A DNA stretch of 64,000 nt from contig JAEYPF010000001.1 of NCBI GenBank assembly GCA_023411115.1, forward strand, positions 68,766 through 132,765. The letters run 5' to 3'. The DNA is from Methanobacteriota archaeon. Lineage in GTDB: Archaea > Methanobacteriota > Methanobacteria > Methanobacteriales > Methanobacteriaceae. Shown one piece after another: positions 27,301 through 36,375 of this stretch. The notes beneath the pieces are model-generated. The model searched no databases. It had not been told where the DNA came from and saw nothing but the letters and a program-made list of their open reading frames with translations. The position numbers and the translations under genes were made by a program. Each line of letters begins with the position of its first letter. The first letter of the stretch is position 1.

Positions 27301-30300
27301 TCAGAAGGAAAACTCATTGGAAGTGTTCATGTTGCCCGTGATATTAACGAGCGTAAGAGGAAAGAAAATGAACTTTATCAACTTAATAGGGCATATAAAG
27401 CGCTTAGTAACAGCAGCCAGGCAATGATAAGTGCTAAAGATGAACTGGACTATTTAGAATCAGTATGTGATATTGTGGTTGAAGACTGCGGTCATTCAAT
27501 GGTGTGGATAGGTTACGCTGAAAATGATGAAAATAAGACTGTACAACCTATGGCACATGCAGGGTTTGATGAAGGCTATGTCGAAGCATTGAATATCACC
27601 TGGGAGGATAATGAACACGGTAACGGCCCAACAGGAACTGCTATACGCACACAAAAACCGGCTGTTTGCAAAAATATGCTTACAGACCCTAAATTTGAAC
27701 TTTGGCGTGAAGCAGCAGTAGAACGAGGTTATGCATCCTCTTTGGTTCTTCCTTTAATATTTGGGGGTAAATCGTTAGGTGCTTTGTCTATTTATTCACC
27801 CGAGCCTGATGCATTTTCAGTGGATGAAGTTGAATTATTGAGTGAGTTAGCTAATAATCTTGCTTATGGAATTAACGTGATTAGATTACGTGTTGCCCGT
27901 GAACAAATGGAAGAGGCATTAATTAGAAGTGAAAATGAATTCCGTGCGCTGGCTGAAAATTCTCCTGACGTAATTGCGAGATTTGACAGACAAAACCGCC
28001 ATATATACGTTAATCCTGCAGCTGCAGAACCTTATGGTCTTTCTCAAGAAGAAATTATTGGTAAAACTCATAGGGAACTTGGAATGGGTCCAGAAAACTG
28101 TGAATTCTGGGAAAGACATCATAATAAAGTTTTTGCAACTGGAGAACCCGAAACAATGGAATTCCAGTATAAATCACCTCAAGGAGAAGAATACTATTTT
28201 AACACTCGAATAGTACCTGAATTCTTAGATGGGGAAGTGAAGTCTGTTCTTGCTATTTCTCGTGACATTACATATATAAAAGAAGCAGAAGCTGAATTGA
28301 AAGAAGCACGTGACAATCTTGAGGAATTAGTTAAAGAAAGAACTGCAGAACTTGAAGAAGCTTATAAAGATCTAAAAATGAGTGAAGAACAGCTTAAAAG
28401 ACAGGCAGAATTACTTGATCTCACTCATGAAGCTATTATAGTTCGAGATATAGACGGCAAGATTTTATTCTGGAATGACGGTGCTGTAAAAACATACGGA
28501 TGGAGTATGGAAGAAGCTAATGGTAAAATTACTCATTTATTATTAAATACGAAGTTTCCAACATCATTAAAAGATTTAAATGATGAATTAATCAGCAAAG
28601 GCCAATGGGATGGTGAATTAGTACATACAAAGTGTGATGGTACTCATATCACTGTATTAAGTCGACAAGTCCTGAAAAATGACGAAAATGGAAAAACTAG
28701 TTCCATTTTAGAAATCAATTCCGATATCAGCGAACGTAAAAAAATGGAAGAAGAACTTGAATTTGCAGGTAAATACAATCGTAGTTTAATTGAAACCAGT
28801 TTAGATCCACTTGTTACTATTGGCCCTAACGGAAAAATTACCGATGTAAACGGTGCTACAGAGGCAGTCACTGGTTATTCAAGGGATGAACTTATTGGCA
28901 CTGACTTTTCAGATTATTTTACTCAACCTCACAAAGCTAGAGAAGGATACATAAAGGTATTTAGAGAGGGATGGGTAATCGATTACCCTCTCGAAATATT
29001 GCACAAGAATGGACATATAACACCAGTTCTGTATAACGCTTCAGTTTATGAAGACGGAGATGGTAATGTCATTGGAGTTTTTGCTGCTGCACGTGATATT
29101 ACTGAGCTCAAGCGTGCTGAAGCAGAAAAGCAAAAATTACTGGAACAGGCTCAACAGATTGCAGAAGAGTTAGAAGCTTCTAATGAAGAATTACTGTCTA
29201 CCACTAATGAACTCCATGCTGTGAATCAAGAGCTTGAATTTGCAAGTAAATATAACCGTAGTTTAATTGAAACCAGTCTTGATCCTCTAGTTACAATTGG
29301 TCCCGATGGGAAAATAACTGATGTAAATATGGCTACTGAATTAATTACCGGTTATTCCAGAGATGAATTAGTTGGTACTGATTTTTCAGATTACTTTACA
29401 GAACGTGATAAAGCTAGGGAGGGTTATAAGGAAGTATTCCGAAGAGGACAGGTGTTTGATTATCCATTGTGGATTAAACATAAAGATGGACCCGTGACTC
29501 CTGTATTGTACAATGCTTCTGTTTATCGTAACGAGTCTGGCGAGGTTATCGGTGTTTTTGCTGCAGCACGTGATATCACGGAACGTAAAAAAGCTGAGAA
29601 ATTGTTAAAATTGAAATTAGATGAACTCGCACGTTCCAATGCAGAACTTGAACAGTTTGCTTATGTATCCTCCCACGATTTACAGGAACCTTTGAGGATG
29701 ATAGGAAGTTATTTACAGCTTTTACAAAGAAGATATCATGGCCAACTTGATGATAAGGCAGATAAATACATAAACTTTGCTGTAGATGGCGCTTCCCGTA
29801 TGCAAAACTTAATAAATGATCTTTTGGAATTTTCTAGAGTGACTACACGGGCCAATGAATTTGAGTCCACCGACTGTGAAGTTATTCTGGATCATGTATT
29901 ATCTAACCTGGAAGTGTCCATAAAAGAAAATGAAGCTGTTATATCTCAAGATCATTTGCCCACTGTACTGGCGGATCCTACTCAACTGGCCCAGGTGTTC
30001 CAGAATCTTATCAGTAATGCGATAAAATTCCGCAGTGAAAAAGTACCAAAAATTTATATTTCAGCTGAGAAAGAAGGTGATCATTGGATATTTTCAGTCG
30101 CTGACAATGGAATTGGAATTGATCCAAAACACTCTGAAAAGATCTTTGAGGTGTTCAAAAGATTACATAAGCGAAGAGAATATCCAGGAACAGGAATAGG
30201 GCTTTCAATTTGTAAAAAAATAATAGAAAGGCATGGAGGACATATATGGATAGAATCAGAGCCTGAAAAAGGCTCTATTTTCTATTTTACTTTATCAGAG

Positions 30301-30336
30301 GAAGGTGTTTTAGATGACAAATCTGATGACAGTTAA
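24340..30336 (+). CDS. Giant multi-sensor histidine kinase (8 PAS, 2 GAF, PocR), 1998 aa
   Basis: Soluble sensor kinase without membrane segments. Approximate order: PAS 16-130; coiled coil; PAS 168-290; a nine-heptad coiled coil 303-365; a PocR sensory domain 385-575; PAS 585-715; GAF 724-875; PAS 893-1010; GAF 1016-1183; PAS 1190-1310; coiled coil; PAS 1350-1465; PAS 1475-1590; PAS 1640-1750; HisKA with the phospho-acceptor H1779 in SSHDLQEPLR; HATPase with N box FQNLISNAIKF, G1 DNGIGI and G2 GTGIGLSI. PAS1 and PAS4 share a C-x4-HG...CPH motif (C61, H66, C75, H77; C939, C953) that could hold a metal, heme or redox pair. The terminal PAS modules are recent duplicates. It overlaps the receiver gene by 23 nt. 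Ligands are unknown. Confidence 0.93.
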   Translation: MNTENKMIKSFLGNIDGWKSVLNSSPDLIAILDTSFNVVWVNKAMATSLDTSPDSCLGLKCFEAVHGTQSPIPNCPHAKMILDGHEYTEEVNEKNLGGYFFVTASPIKDESGNVLGSIHIARDITERKITEKEKQELLERTQQFAEELEVSNEELHATTEELQAANEKIQRFADIVESSDDAIITKSLDGIIIGWNKGAEEIYDYSAEEIIGEPISILEPFQLSKETEELIDRIKSGEKIDHYETLRLTRDSKLINVSVTLSPVFNTFGELVAISAISRDITARKKVEKHNQKLLENVQQFAEELEVSNEDLQATNEELQVSNEELQDTTEKLQATTEELQVSNEELQNTTEELQVANEELRQQSEDMAYLNQELRESEQRVRLKLESIISPDMDIGDLDLVDILDIQAVQSLMDNFYELAPIPMAIIDLKGEVLVGVGWQDICTNFHRVHPETHKHCIESDTQLSAGIPAGEFKRYKCKNNMWDIATPIIVGGKHMGNLFSGQFFFDDEEVDYELFKRQALKYGFNEEDYILALGSVPRLGREFVDKSMAFFINLAEMISQMSYNNIKLARSLTERDTLMSSLRESEQRINRSQEIGHIGSWELDLVNNQLFWSDEVYRIFGLQPQEFGATYGAFLDAIHPDDREAVDSAYSGSISEGRDTYEIEHRVVRKATGEIRIVHEKCEHIRDESGQIIKSVGLVNDITEGKKSEKAILWNQKRNELLAEVSSRLLTAENPQDIINDICQKTIKFLECDVFFNYLVDEQKGCLHLNTYAGIHEEEAQKIEWLEYGAAVCGCVALESRRIVSEDILENPDPKTDLVRSYGVQAYACHPLMAEGKSIGTLSFGTNSRTSFTDEELELMKAVADQISIAMNRLISNRALKESEEVAVQARNEWEQTFEAVPDLIAILDTDYNVVRANKAMADKFGITPEECIGLTCYEVIHGMEEPPSFCPHMQLLKDGLEHTEEVHEDSLGGDFLVSASPLHDSEGKLIGSVHVARDINERKRKENELYQLNRAYKALSNSSQAMISAKDELDYLESVCDIVVEDCGHSMVWIGYAENDENKTVQPMAHAGFDEGYVEALNITWEDNEHGNGPTGTAIRTQKPAVCKNMLTDPKFELWREAAVERGYASSLVLPLIFGGKSLGALSIYSPEPDAFSVDEVELLSELANNLAYGINVIRLRVAREQMEEALIRSENEFRALAENSPDVIARFDRQNRHIYVNPAAAEPYGLSQEEIIGKTHRELGMGPENCEFWERHHNKVFATGEPETMEFQYKSPQGEEYYFNTRIVPEFLDGEVKSVLAISRDITYIKEAEAELKEARDNLEELVKERTAELEEAYKDLKMSEEQLKRQAELLDLTHEAIIVRDIDGKILFWNDGAVKTYGWSMEEANGKITHLLLNTKFPTSLKDLNDELISKGQWDGELVHTKCDGTHITVLSRQVLKNDENGKTSSILEINSDISERKKMEEELEFAGKYNRSLIETSLDPLVTIGPNGKITDVNGATEAVTGYSRDELIGTDFSDYFTQPHKAREGYIKVFREGWVIDYPLEILHKNGHITPVLYNASVYEDGDGNVIGVFAAARDITELKRAEAEKQKLLEQAQQIAEELEASNEELLSTTNELHAVNQELEFASKYNRSLIETSLDPLVTIGPDGKITDVNMATELITGYSRDELVGTDFSDYFTERDKAREGYKEVFRRGQVFDYPLWIKHKDGPVTPVLYNASVYRNESGEVIGVFAAARDITERKKAEKLLKLKLDELARSNAELEQFAYVSSHDLQEPLRMIGSYLQLLQRRYHGQLDDKADKYINFAVDGASRMQNLINDLLEFSRVTTRANEFESTDCEVILDHVLSNLEVSIKENEAVISQDHLPTVLADPTQLAQVFQNLISNAIKFRSEKVPKIYISAEKEGDHWIFSVADNGIGIDPKHSEKIFEVFKRLHKRREYPGTGIGLSICKKIIERHGGHIWIESEPEKGSIFYFTLSEEGVLDDKSDDS
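25246..25434 (+). repeat. Nine tandem 21-bp heptad-coding repeats in the giant kinase
   Basis: Residues 303-365 read as nine consecutive heptads of the form E-E-L-Q-x-S/T-N/T (for example EELQVSN, EELQDTT, EELQNTT). The DNA keeps a clear 21-bp periodicity, so the signalling helix probably grew by slippage or unequal exchange. Confidence 0.85.
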
Positions 30337-30808
30337 ACAGGCAGATGTGATGGCAAATCAGGCAACAGCAACACAAATAGAAATTCTTTTAGTAGAAGAT
30401 AATGAAGGCGACATTGGACTTGTGGAAGAAGTTTTTCAGGAAGCCAAAATAAGGAATAATCTTTATGTTGCAGAGGATGGAGAAGAAGCAATGCTCTTTT
30501 TGCGTAGAGAAGGGGAATTTTCAGATTCTCCACGTCCAGATATAATACTTCTGGATTTGAATCTACCAAAAAAAGATGGACGTGAAGTCCTTAAGGAAAT
30601 AAAAGAGGATGATAGCCTTAAAAGAATACCTGTAGTAGTTTTGACTACTTCAAAAGCTGAAGAAGACATACTTAAATCTTATGATCTTCATGCAAATTCA
30701 TATATATCTAAACCCGTGGACTTTGATCAGTTCATTAGGGTAATTAAGTCGATAGAAGACTTTTGGCTCGATGTTGTGAAGTTACCTTCAAAAGATGATT
30801 CAACGTAA
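30314..30808 (+). CDS. Stand-alone receiver-domain response regulator (Rcp1-like)
   Basis: A 164-residue single REC domain with no output domain. Phosphorylation site residues are E28/D29, the acceptor D81 in IILLDLNLPKKDG, T111/T112 and K133 in ISKPVDF. It resembles the Rcp1 type that partners Cph1-like kinases with the same SHDLQEPL H-box. The start at 30314 is supported by GGAAGGTG at 30300-30307 and lies 23 nt inside the kinase gene, so both are translated together and are probable partners. Confidence 0.93.
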   Translation: MTNLMTVKQADVMANQATATQIEILLVEDNEGDIGLVEEVFQEAKIRNNLYVAEDGEEAMLFLRREGEFSDSPRPDIILLDLNLPKKDGREVLKEIKEDDSLKRIPVVVLTTSKAEEDILKSYDLHANSYISKPVDFDQFIRVIKSIEDFWLDVVKLPSKDDST

Positions 30809-30826
30809 TTGGGATGGTTTAAATTT

Positions 30827-31951
30827 ATGGACAAAAACAGTGAAACTATTGAAATTTTACTTTTTGAGGATAATCCAGGAGACACAGGTTTAATCGAAGC
30901 AATGCTGGAAGAATTTACAGATTTTGCATATAAACTTAATAATGTCGAAACTTTAGATGAGGGATTGCATCTTCTTAAAGAAAGACAATTTGATGTAATA
31001 TTGTTAGATTTAGGATTACCTGATAGTGAAGGTATCAATACTTTCCTTGATGTCCATATAACAAGCCCTGCAACACCAATTATAATTTTAACAGGCTTAA
31101 CTGATGAAAAAATTGGAATCAATGCTGTAAAAAAAGGTGCCCAGGACTATTTAGTTAAGGGGCAGGTTGAAAGTAGATTACTGGAGCGTTCAATTAAATA
31201 TTCCATGGAACGTAAAAAAGCAGAAAAAGAATTAAAGGAAACTGTGGAAGAACTAAAGCGTTCCAATGATGAACTCCAGCAGTTTGCTTACATTACTTCA
31301 CATGACCTACAGGAGCCGCTTCGAACCATAGCAAGTTATACTCAGTTAATTGAAAGACGTTATAAAGATAAACTTGACGGAGATGCTGATGAGTTCCTTG
31401 ATTTTATAGTGAAAGCCGCAGTGCGTATGAAGGATATGATACAGGGACTGCTTTATTATTCCCGTGTTGGAACTCGAGGGGGAGAATTCATATCAACAAA
31501 TACTGAAGAACTCCTTGAAACAGTCATATCTAATTTGAATGCAGCAATTGAAGAAAATGATGCTTCCATTACTCATGATTCACTTCCGGTGATATTGGCA
31601 GATGAAGGTCAGCTTATTCAACTCTTCCAGAATTTAATCAGTAATTCTATAAAGTTTAAAAAGGATGATGCACATCCTAAAATCCATATTTCGGCACAAG
31701 AAGATGAAAATCGTAGGGAATATGTTTTTTCAATATCTGATAATGGAATAGGAATAGAACCTCAATATTTTGATCGTATATTCGAGGTATTTAAAAGATT
31801 ACATACTAGAATAGAGTATGAAGGAACTGGAATTGGATTATCCATCTCTAAAAGGATTATTGAACGTCATGGTGGAAAAATGTGGGTAGAATCAGAATTT
31901 GGTGTTGGATCAATCTTTTATTTTACAATTCCAATGAAAGTTGAAGCATAA
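30827..31951 (+). CDS. Receiver-histidine kinase hybrid, 374 aa
   Basis: N-terminal REC domain (E14/D15, acceptor D61 in ILLDLGLPDSEG, K111) joined by a short coiled coil (KKAEKELKETVEELKRSN) to a HisKA domain with H159 in ITSHDLQEPLR and a HATPase domain (FQNLISNSIKF, DNGIGI, GTGIGLSI). No sensor domain, so input comes from phosphotransfer to its REC. ATG 30827 is preferred over the TTG at 30809 because GGGATGG lies 9 nt upstream. It follows the receiver gene by 18 nt and is likely in the same operon. Confidence 0.9.
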   Translation: MDKNSETIEILLFEDNPGDTGLIEAMLEEFTDFAYKLNNVETLDEGLHLLKERQFDVILLDLGLPDSEGINTFLDVHITSPATPIIILTGLTDEKIGINAVKKGAQDYLVKGQVESRLLERSIKYSMERKKAEKELKETVEELKRSNDELQQFAYITSHDLQEPLRTIASYTQLIERRYKDKLDGDADEFLDFIVKAAVRMKDMIQGLLYYSRVGTRGGEFISTNTEELLETVISNLNAAIEENDASITHDSLPVILADEGQLIQLFQNLISNSIKFKKDDAHPKIHISAQEDENRREYVFSISDNGIGIEPQYFDRIFEVFKRLHTRIEYEGTGIGLSISKRIIERHGGKMWVESEFGVGSIFYFTIPMKVEA

Positions 31952-32168
31952 TTCGGATTTTAATATAATATTCTTTTTCTATAATTTATTTTTAATTGAT
32001 TTTCATACTATTATTTAAATTAATCCTAAGGAATAACTAAATGGTCTTATAAATCTTTCTAAATGGGTTAAATAATAAAACATAATAATAAGGATATAAT
32101 AAGAATTTATTATATATTTTAATTTAGGGGATATGACGGAGAATAAATAGCTAAAATGGGTAATTCCC

Positions 32169-35100
32169 ATGTCAAAAGCAAAAATATTGATTGTAGAAGA
32201 TGAAGGGATTACAGCTTTAAATATTAAAAACCTGCTGGAAAATTGGGGATATAAAAATCCTTTAATAGCATCAAACAGTTATGAAGCTCTTCAAAATGCC
32301 TCAAACTCCCAACCTGATCTAATTTTAATGGATATTAACCTGGATGAAGATATCGATGGAATAGAAATTGCAAAGAACCTGCAAGATACTTTTGATATTC
32401 CTATTATTTATTTAACAGCCCATTCTGACGAAGTAATAATTGAAAGGGCTAAATTAACAGAACATTATGGCTATATTGTCAAACCTTTCAACGATAAAGA
32501 ATTAAAGATAACCATAGATATGGCTCTTTATAGGCATAAAATGGAAAAAGAACTGAAAAATGCCAATAAACTTCTGCAAACTGAACTGGAAAAGAGAAAG
32601 CGTGCAGAAGATGAACTTAGAAAGAGTGAAGAAAAATATCGTTTAATTGTGGAAACTACCCATGAAGGTATCGTCCTGTTCAATGAAGAAGACAGGATAT
32701 CCTATGTTAATGAGCAATTAGCTGAAATTATGGGATATAAAGTAGAAGAAATGATAGGAGTTCCGGTATCTGCTTTTTTAAAGGGTAAATATAAATCTGA
32801 AATTGAAAATGAGCTAAAAAAACATAGTAGGGGAGTAAAAACTACTCTTGAAATCCCTTTATATAAAAAAAATGGATCATTTATTTGGGCATTAATTTCT
32901 GGAAGTATTCTTTTTGACTCTAAAAATCAATATAATGGACTTCTTGGAATAATCAGGGATATAAGTCATCGTAAAAAAGCAGAAATGGATTTAGAAGAAA
33001 GCGAAGAGAAGTTTAGAGGTATTGTTGAGCAGTCTCACGATGGTATCGTAATAGCAGATGAAGATGGAACCATAATTGAATGGAATTATGGGATGGAACA
33101 AATTACGGGTCATAAGAGGGAAAATATTTTAAGAAGGCCTGTATGGGAAATACAACATGTTTTATACCCTGATGAAGAAAAAACTCATGAATTACACACC
33201 CATCTAAAAGCAAATGTAATGAAATCCATTGAAGATAAAGATTATGAGCTGCCAGATGAATTATTTGAAACAAAAATCTACTATGTTGATGGTTCAGAGA
33301 GGTTTATACAGACAAGACATTTCCCTATCATGACGAATAGGGAAAAAATGGTGGCAACTATTATACGCGACGTGACAGAACGAAAAAAGATGGAAACAGA
33401 ACTTAAAAACGCCCGTGATAATTTAGAATTAAAAGTTCAAAAAAGAACTATGGAACTTAAAGCTTCTAATGAAGCTTTAATGAAGGAAATTGAGGAGCGT
33501 AAACGTGTTGAAGACGATCTTATTAAATCAAGAAATTATCTGGATAAAATTATTAATTCTATTGCAGATCCTGTTGTTGTGAAAGACAAGCAGCATCGGT
33601 GGGTGCTTTTAAATGATTCTTATTGTGATTTTATGGGTTATTCGCGGGAGGAACTTTTAGGAAAATCTGACTATGATTTCTTCCCCCAACATGAAGCTGA
33701 TGTTTTCTGGGAAAAAGACGAAGAAGTATTTGAAATTGGCGTTGAAAATGTTAATGAAGAAGAATTTACTGATGCAGAAGGTAATGTACACATAATAATC
33801 ACCAAAAAAACACTATATACTGATATTTCGGGGGAAAAGTACATAGTGGGTGTTTTTAGAGACGTAACTGAGATTAAAAAAGCTGAAGAAAGGATAAAAG
33901 GAGAACATCAGAAACTTATGGACATTATTGAATTCCTGCCAGACGCTACATTTGTTATTAATAATGAAAGTAAGGTAATAGCTTGGAACCGGGCCATTGA
34001 AAAGATGACCGGATTATCAAAGGAAGAGATTTTAAATAAGGGAGATTATGTTTATTCTGTGCCATTTTATGGATTTAGAAGGCCAATTTTAATAGATTAC
34101 ATACTTTCGCCAGATGATGAAATTGAGTCTATCTATGATAATGTAGAAAGAGAAGGGGATAATTTATATGCCGATATTTTTCTACCAGATGCGTCGGGGG
34201 ATGGGGGATCTTTCTTGTGGGGAAAAGCTTCACCTCTTTACGATGATGAAGGCAATTTTGTAGGTGCTATAGAGTCAATTCGTGACATAAGTAAACATAA
34301 AAAAATAGAAGAACAATTAAAAGAAAGTGAATCACAGCTTAAAATTGCAATGGATCTGGCAAAGCTGGTACACTGGGAATATGATGTGGATTCAGATTTA
34401 TTTACATTTGATGATCATTTTTACAGATTATACGGCACCAGCACAGATAGAGAGGGGGGATCTAAAATGTCTTCAGCGGAATACGCCCGAAGGTTCATTC
34501 CTCCTGAAGAAGCTCACATAGTAGCAGAAGAAACAGCTAAAGCTTTAGAAACTGACGATCCAAACTATTATGGGCAGAGCGAACACGCAATTATAAGGGT
34601 TGATGGTGAAAAACGTTTCATAGTTGTTCGGTTTGGAATTATTAAGGATAATGAAGGCCGTACCATCAAAACATATGGTACTAATCAGGATATTACAGAA
34701 ATTAAACTTGCTGAGGGGGAAATAAAAGAACATTTAAAAAAATCAGATATACTCAATAGGGTCATTTTGGCTGCAAATCGTTCAGATAATCTTCAATCGA
34801 TTTTTAAAGAAATTATGGATATTATTTTGGAATTTATGGATTTCTGTGGGGGTGGAATATATTTAATTGATCAGGGTGAAGAAATGGCTAAACTGGAGTA
34901 TTTTAAAGGACTTCCACAGGATTTTATACTCGCTGTTGAGAACGTTGATATCAATGAACATCCATATAATGAAGTTTGCATTGAAGGAAAATCAGTATTT
35001 ACAGACCATTATGATGAGATTTATCCTGAAATATCTAAACTTTGGAGCTTTAAATCATTAGCTGCAGTTCCAATATATTCAGAAGAAAATATAATAGGAT

Positions 35101-35933
35101 CTTTTAACCTCACAAGCAAAAATAGACATCCTTTTACAGATAAAGAAAAAAATCTCATAAATTCCATTGGTCGAGAGATAGGAAATACAATTTCTAAATT
35201 GATTACTGAAGAAAAAATGAAGAAATTAATAGCAGAATTAAAGCGTTCCAATGATGAGCTCCAGCAGTTTGCATATATCACATCTCATGATCTCCAGGAG
35301 CCGCTTAGAACCATTGCAAGCTTTACACAGCTTTTAGAGAGGCGTTATAAAAATAGACTTGACAGTGATGCAGATGAATTTATTGAGTACATCGTGGAAG
35401 CATCGATACGAATGAAACAAATGATTCTAGATTTACTTGAATATTCGAGGGTAGCAAGGATAGAAAAAAAATGTAAACCTTTAAAAATTGAAAATCTCCT
35501 AATCAACGTTTTAAATAGTTTAAATCTTTTAATAAAAGAGAATAAAGCAGAAATTACTTATGAATCACTTCCTACAGTAGTTGCAGATGAAAGTCAGCTT
35601 TTCAGGGTATTTCAAAACCTGATTGAAAATGCTATAAAATTTAGAAAGGAAGATGAAAACCCTAAAATCCATATTTCTGTAAGAAAAGATCCTCAAAAAG
35701 ATGAATACATCTTCAGTGTATCTGATAATGGTATTGGGATTGAAAAACAATATTTTGACCGTATTTTCACATTATTCCAGAGACTGCATACAAAAGAGGA
35801 ATACAGGGGAACTGGAATTGGACTATCAATTTCTAAAAGGATCATTGAGAATCATGCGGGGCGTATATGGGTAGAATCAGAAGTGGGTAATGGATCAGTT
35901 TTCTATTTCACACTCCCCAATTACACTAATTAA
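32169..35933 (+). CDS. Receiver-PAS-GAF histidine kinase, 1254 aa
   Basis: Order: REC 1-120 (E10/D11, acceptor D55 in LILMDINLDED, T83, K105), about five PAS domains between residues 150 and 850, GAF about 870-1015 (FCGGGIYLIDQG, SLAAVPIYSEENIIGSFNL), HisKA with H1040 in ITSHDLQEPLRTIASF, HATPase (FQNLIENAIKF, DNGIGI, GTGIGLSI). The PAS pair around residues 465-580 and 730-850 is nearly copied in the kinase at 56523, including a 116-bp identical DNA block. No membrane segment. It lies 217 bp after the hybrid kinase with a TATA-like TTATTATATATTTTA near 32108, so it may have its own promoter. Confidence 0.92.
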   Translation: MSKAKILIVEDEGITALNIKNLLENWGYKNPLIASNSYEALQNASNSQPDLILMDINLDEDIDGIEIAKNLQDTFDIPIIYLTAHSDEVIIERAKLTEHYGYIVKPFNDKELKITIDMALYRHKMEKELKNANKLLQTELEKRKRAEDELRKSEEKYRLIVETTHEGIVLFNEEDRISYVNEQLAEIMGYKVEEMIGVPVSAFLKGKYKSEIENELKKHSRGVKTTLEIPLYKKNGSFIWALISGSILFDSKNQYNGLLGIIRDISHRKKAEMDLEESEEKFRGIVEQSHDGIVIADEDGTIIEWNYGMEQITGHKRENILRRPVWEIQHVLYPDEEKTHELHTHLKANVMKSIEDKDYELPDELFETKIYYVDGSERFIQTRHFPIMTNREKMVATIIRDVTERKKMETELKNARDNLELKVQKRTMELKASNEALMKEIEERKRVEDDLIKSRNYLDKIINSIADPVVVKDKQHRWVLLNDSYCDFMGYSREELLGKSDYDFFPQHEADVFWEKDEEVFEIGVENVNEEEFTDAEGNVHIIITKKTLYTDISGEKYIVGVFRDVTEIKKAEERIKGEHQKLMDIIEFLPDATFVINNESKVIAWNRAIEKMTGLSKEEILNKGDYVYSVPFYGFRRPILIDYILSPDDEIESIYDNVEREGDNLYADIFLPDASGDGGSFLWGKASPLYDDEGNFVGAIESIRDISKHKKIEEQLKESESQLKIAMDLAKLVHWEYDVDSDLFTFDDHFYRLYGTSTDREGGSKMSSAEYARRFIPPEEAHIVAEETAKALETDDPNYYGQSEHAIIRVDGEKRFIVVRFGIIKDNEGRTIKTYGTNQDITEIKLAEGEIKEHLKKSDILNRVILAANRSDNLQSIFKEIMDIILEFMDFCGGGIYLIDQGEEMAKLEYFKGLPQDFILAVENVDINEHPYNEVCIEGKSVFTDHYDEIYPEISKLWSFKSLAAVPIYSEENIIGSFNLTSKNRHPFTDKEKNLINSIGREIGNTISKLITEEKMKKLIAELKRSNDELQQFAYITSHDLQEPLRTIASFTQLLERRYKNRLDSDADEFIEYIVEASIRMKQMILDLLEYSRVARIEKKCKPLKIENLLINVLNSLNLLIKENKAEITYESLPTVVADESQLFRVFQNLIENAIKFRKEDENPKIHISVRKDPQKDEYIFSVSDNGIGIEKQYFDRIFTLFQRLHTKEEYRGTGIGLSISKRIIENHAGRIWVESEVGNGSVFYFTLPNYTN

Positions 35934-36070
35934 TTTTATATAAGTTCTTTATTTCCAGATATGCTACACTGTTCTTACTCCCTAATTTCAGATTGATCTC
36001 GGTGAATTAAGTTAATTACAGTAAAATAACTACCATTTGGATAGGAATTCAATTAATTTTATCATAAAAT

Positions 36071-36080
36071 TTATATATGA
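36071..36080 (+). promoter_or_regulatory. TATA box for the DUF3096 gene
   Basis: TTATATATGA lies about 25-30 bp before the ATG at 36103, so the transcript probably starts at or just before the initiation codon (leaderless). No ribosome binding site is visible. Confidence 0.5.
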
Positions 36081-36102
36081 TCTAATAACAAATATAATAG
36101 TC

Positions 36103-36243
36103 ATGAGAACCGATACAAGACCTCAAATAATTGGAATAATTGCAATAATCTTCGGTATCGTTATAATACTGGTACCCCAACTGTTGAGCGTCCTAGTTGG
36201 AATTTTCCTAATTGCCTACGGGATATTGGAAGTCATTAAGTAA
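36103..36243 (+). CDS. Small DUF3096-like membrane protein, 46 aa
   Basis: MRTDTRPQIIGIIAIIFG... is a 46-residue protein made of two hydrophobic segments, IIGIIAIIFGIVIILVP and LLSVLVGIFLIAYGILEVI, with the P-Q-L/LL-turn typical of DUF3096. Function unknown. A longer in-frame start at 36037 would include TATA-box sequence, so the inner ATG is chosen. Confidence 0.65.
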   Translation: MRTDTRPQIIGIIAIIFGIVIILVPQLLSVLVGIFLIAYGILEVIK

Positions 36244-36279
36244 CAGGGAAACATCGGACTACCTAAACTAGTTTTACAC

Positions 36280-36353
36280 GCAAAAATCAAGCATACAGAC
36301 GTTAATGTTTGTGTATCGAAATTATATCTTGAGAGATTTCGAAAGATTTTTGC
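36280..36353. ncRNA. 74-nt predicted three-way-junction element
   Basis: Closing stem GCAAAAATC (36280-36288) / GATTTTTGC (36345-36353), 9 bp, perfect. Inside are a hairpin closed by ATACA (36293-36297) / TGTAT (36312-36316) and one closed by CGAAAT (36317-36322) / ATTTCG (36336-36341). It lies between two convergent genes. Same plan and size as the elements at 12856 and 45353. Confidence 0.45.
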
Positions 36354-36375
36354 AGGATTTTTATTTTTGAAATAT

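Noticed and set aside
34327..35061. Small plus-strand frames inside the 1254-aa kinase
   Set aside because: They lie in alternative frames of a well-supported long gene and have no start signals.
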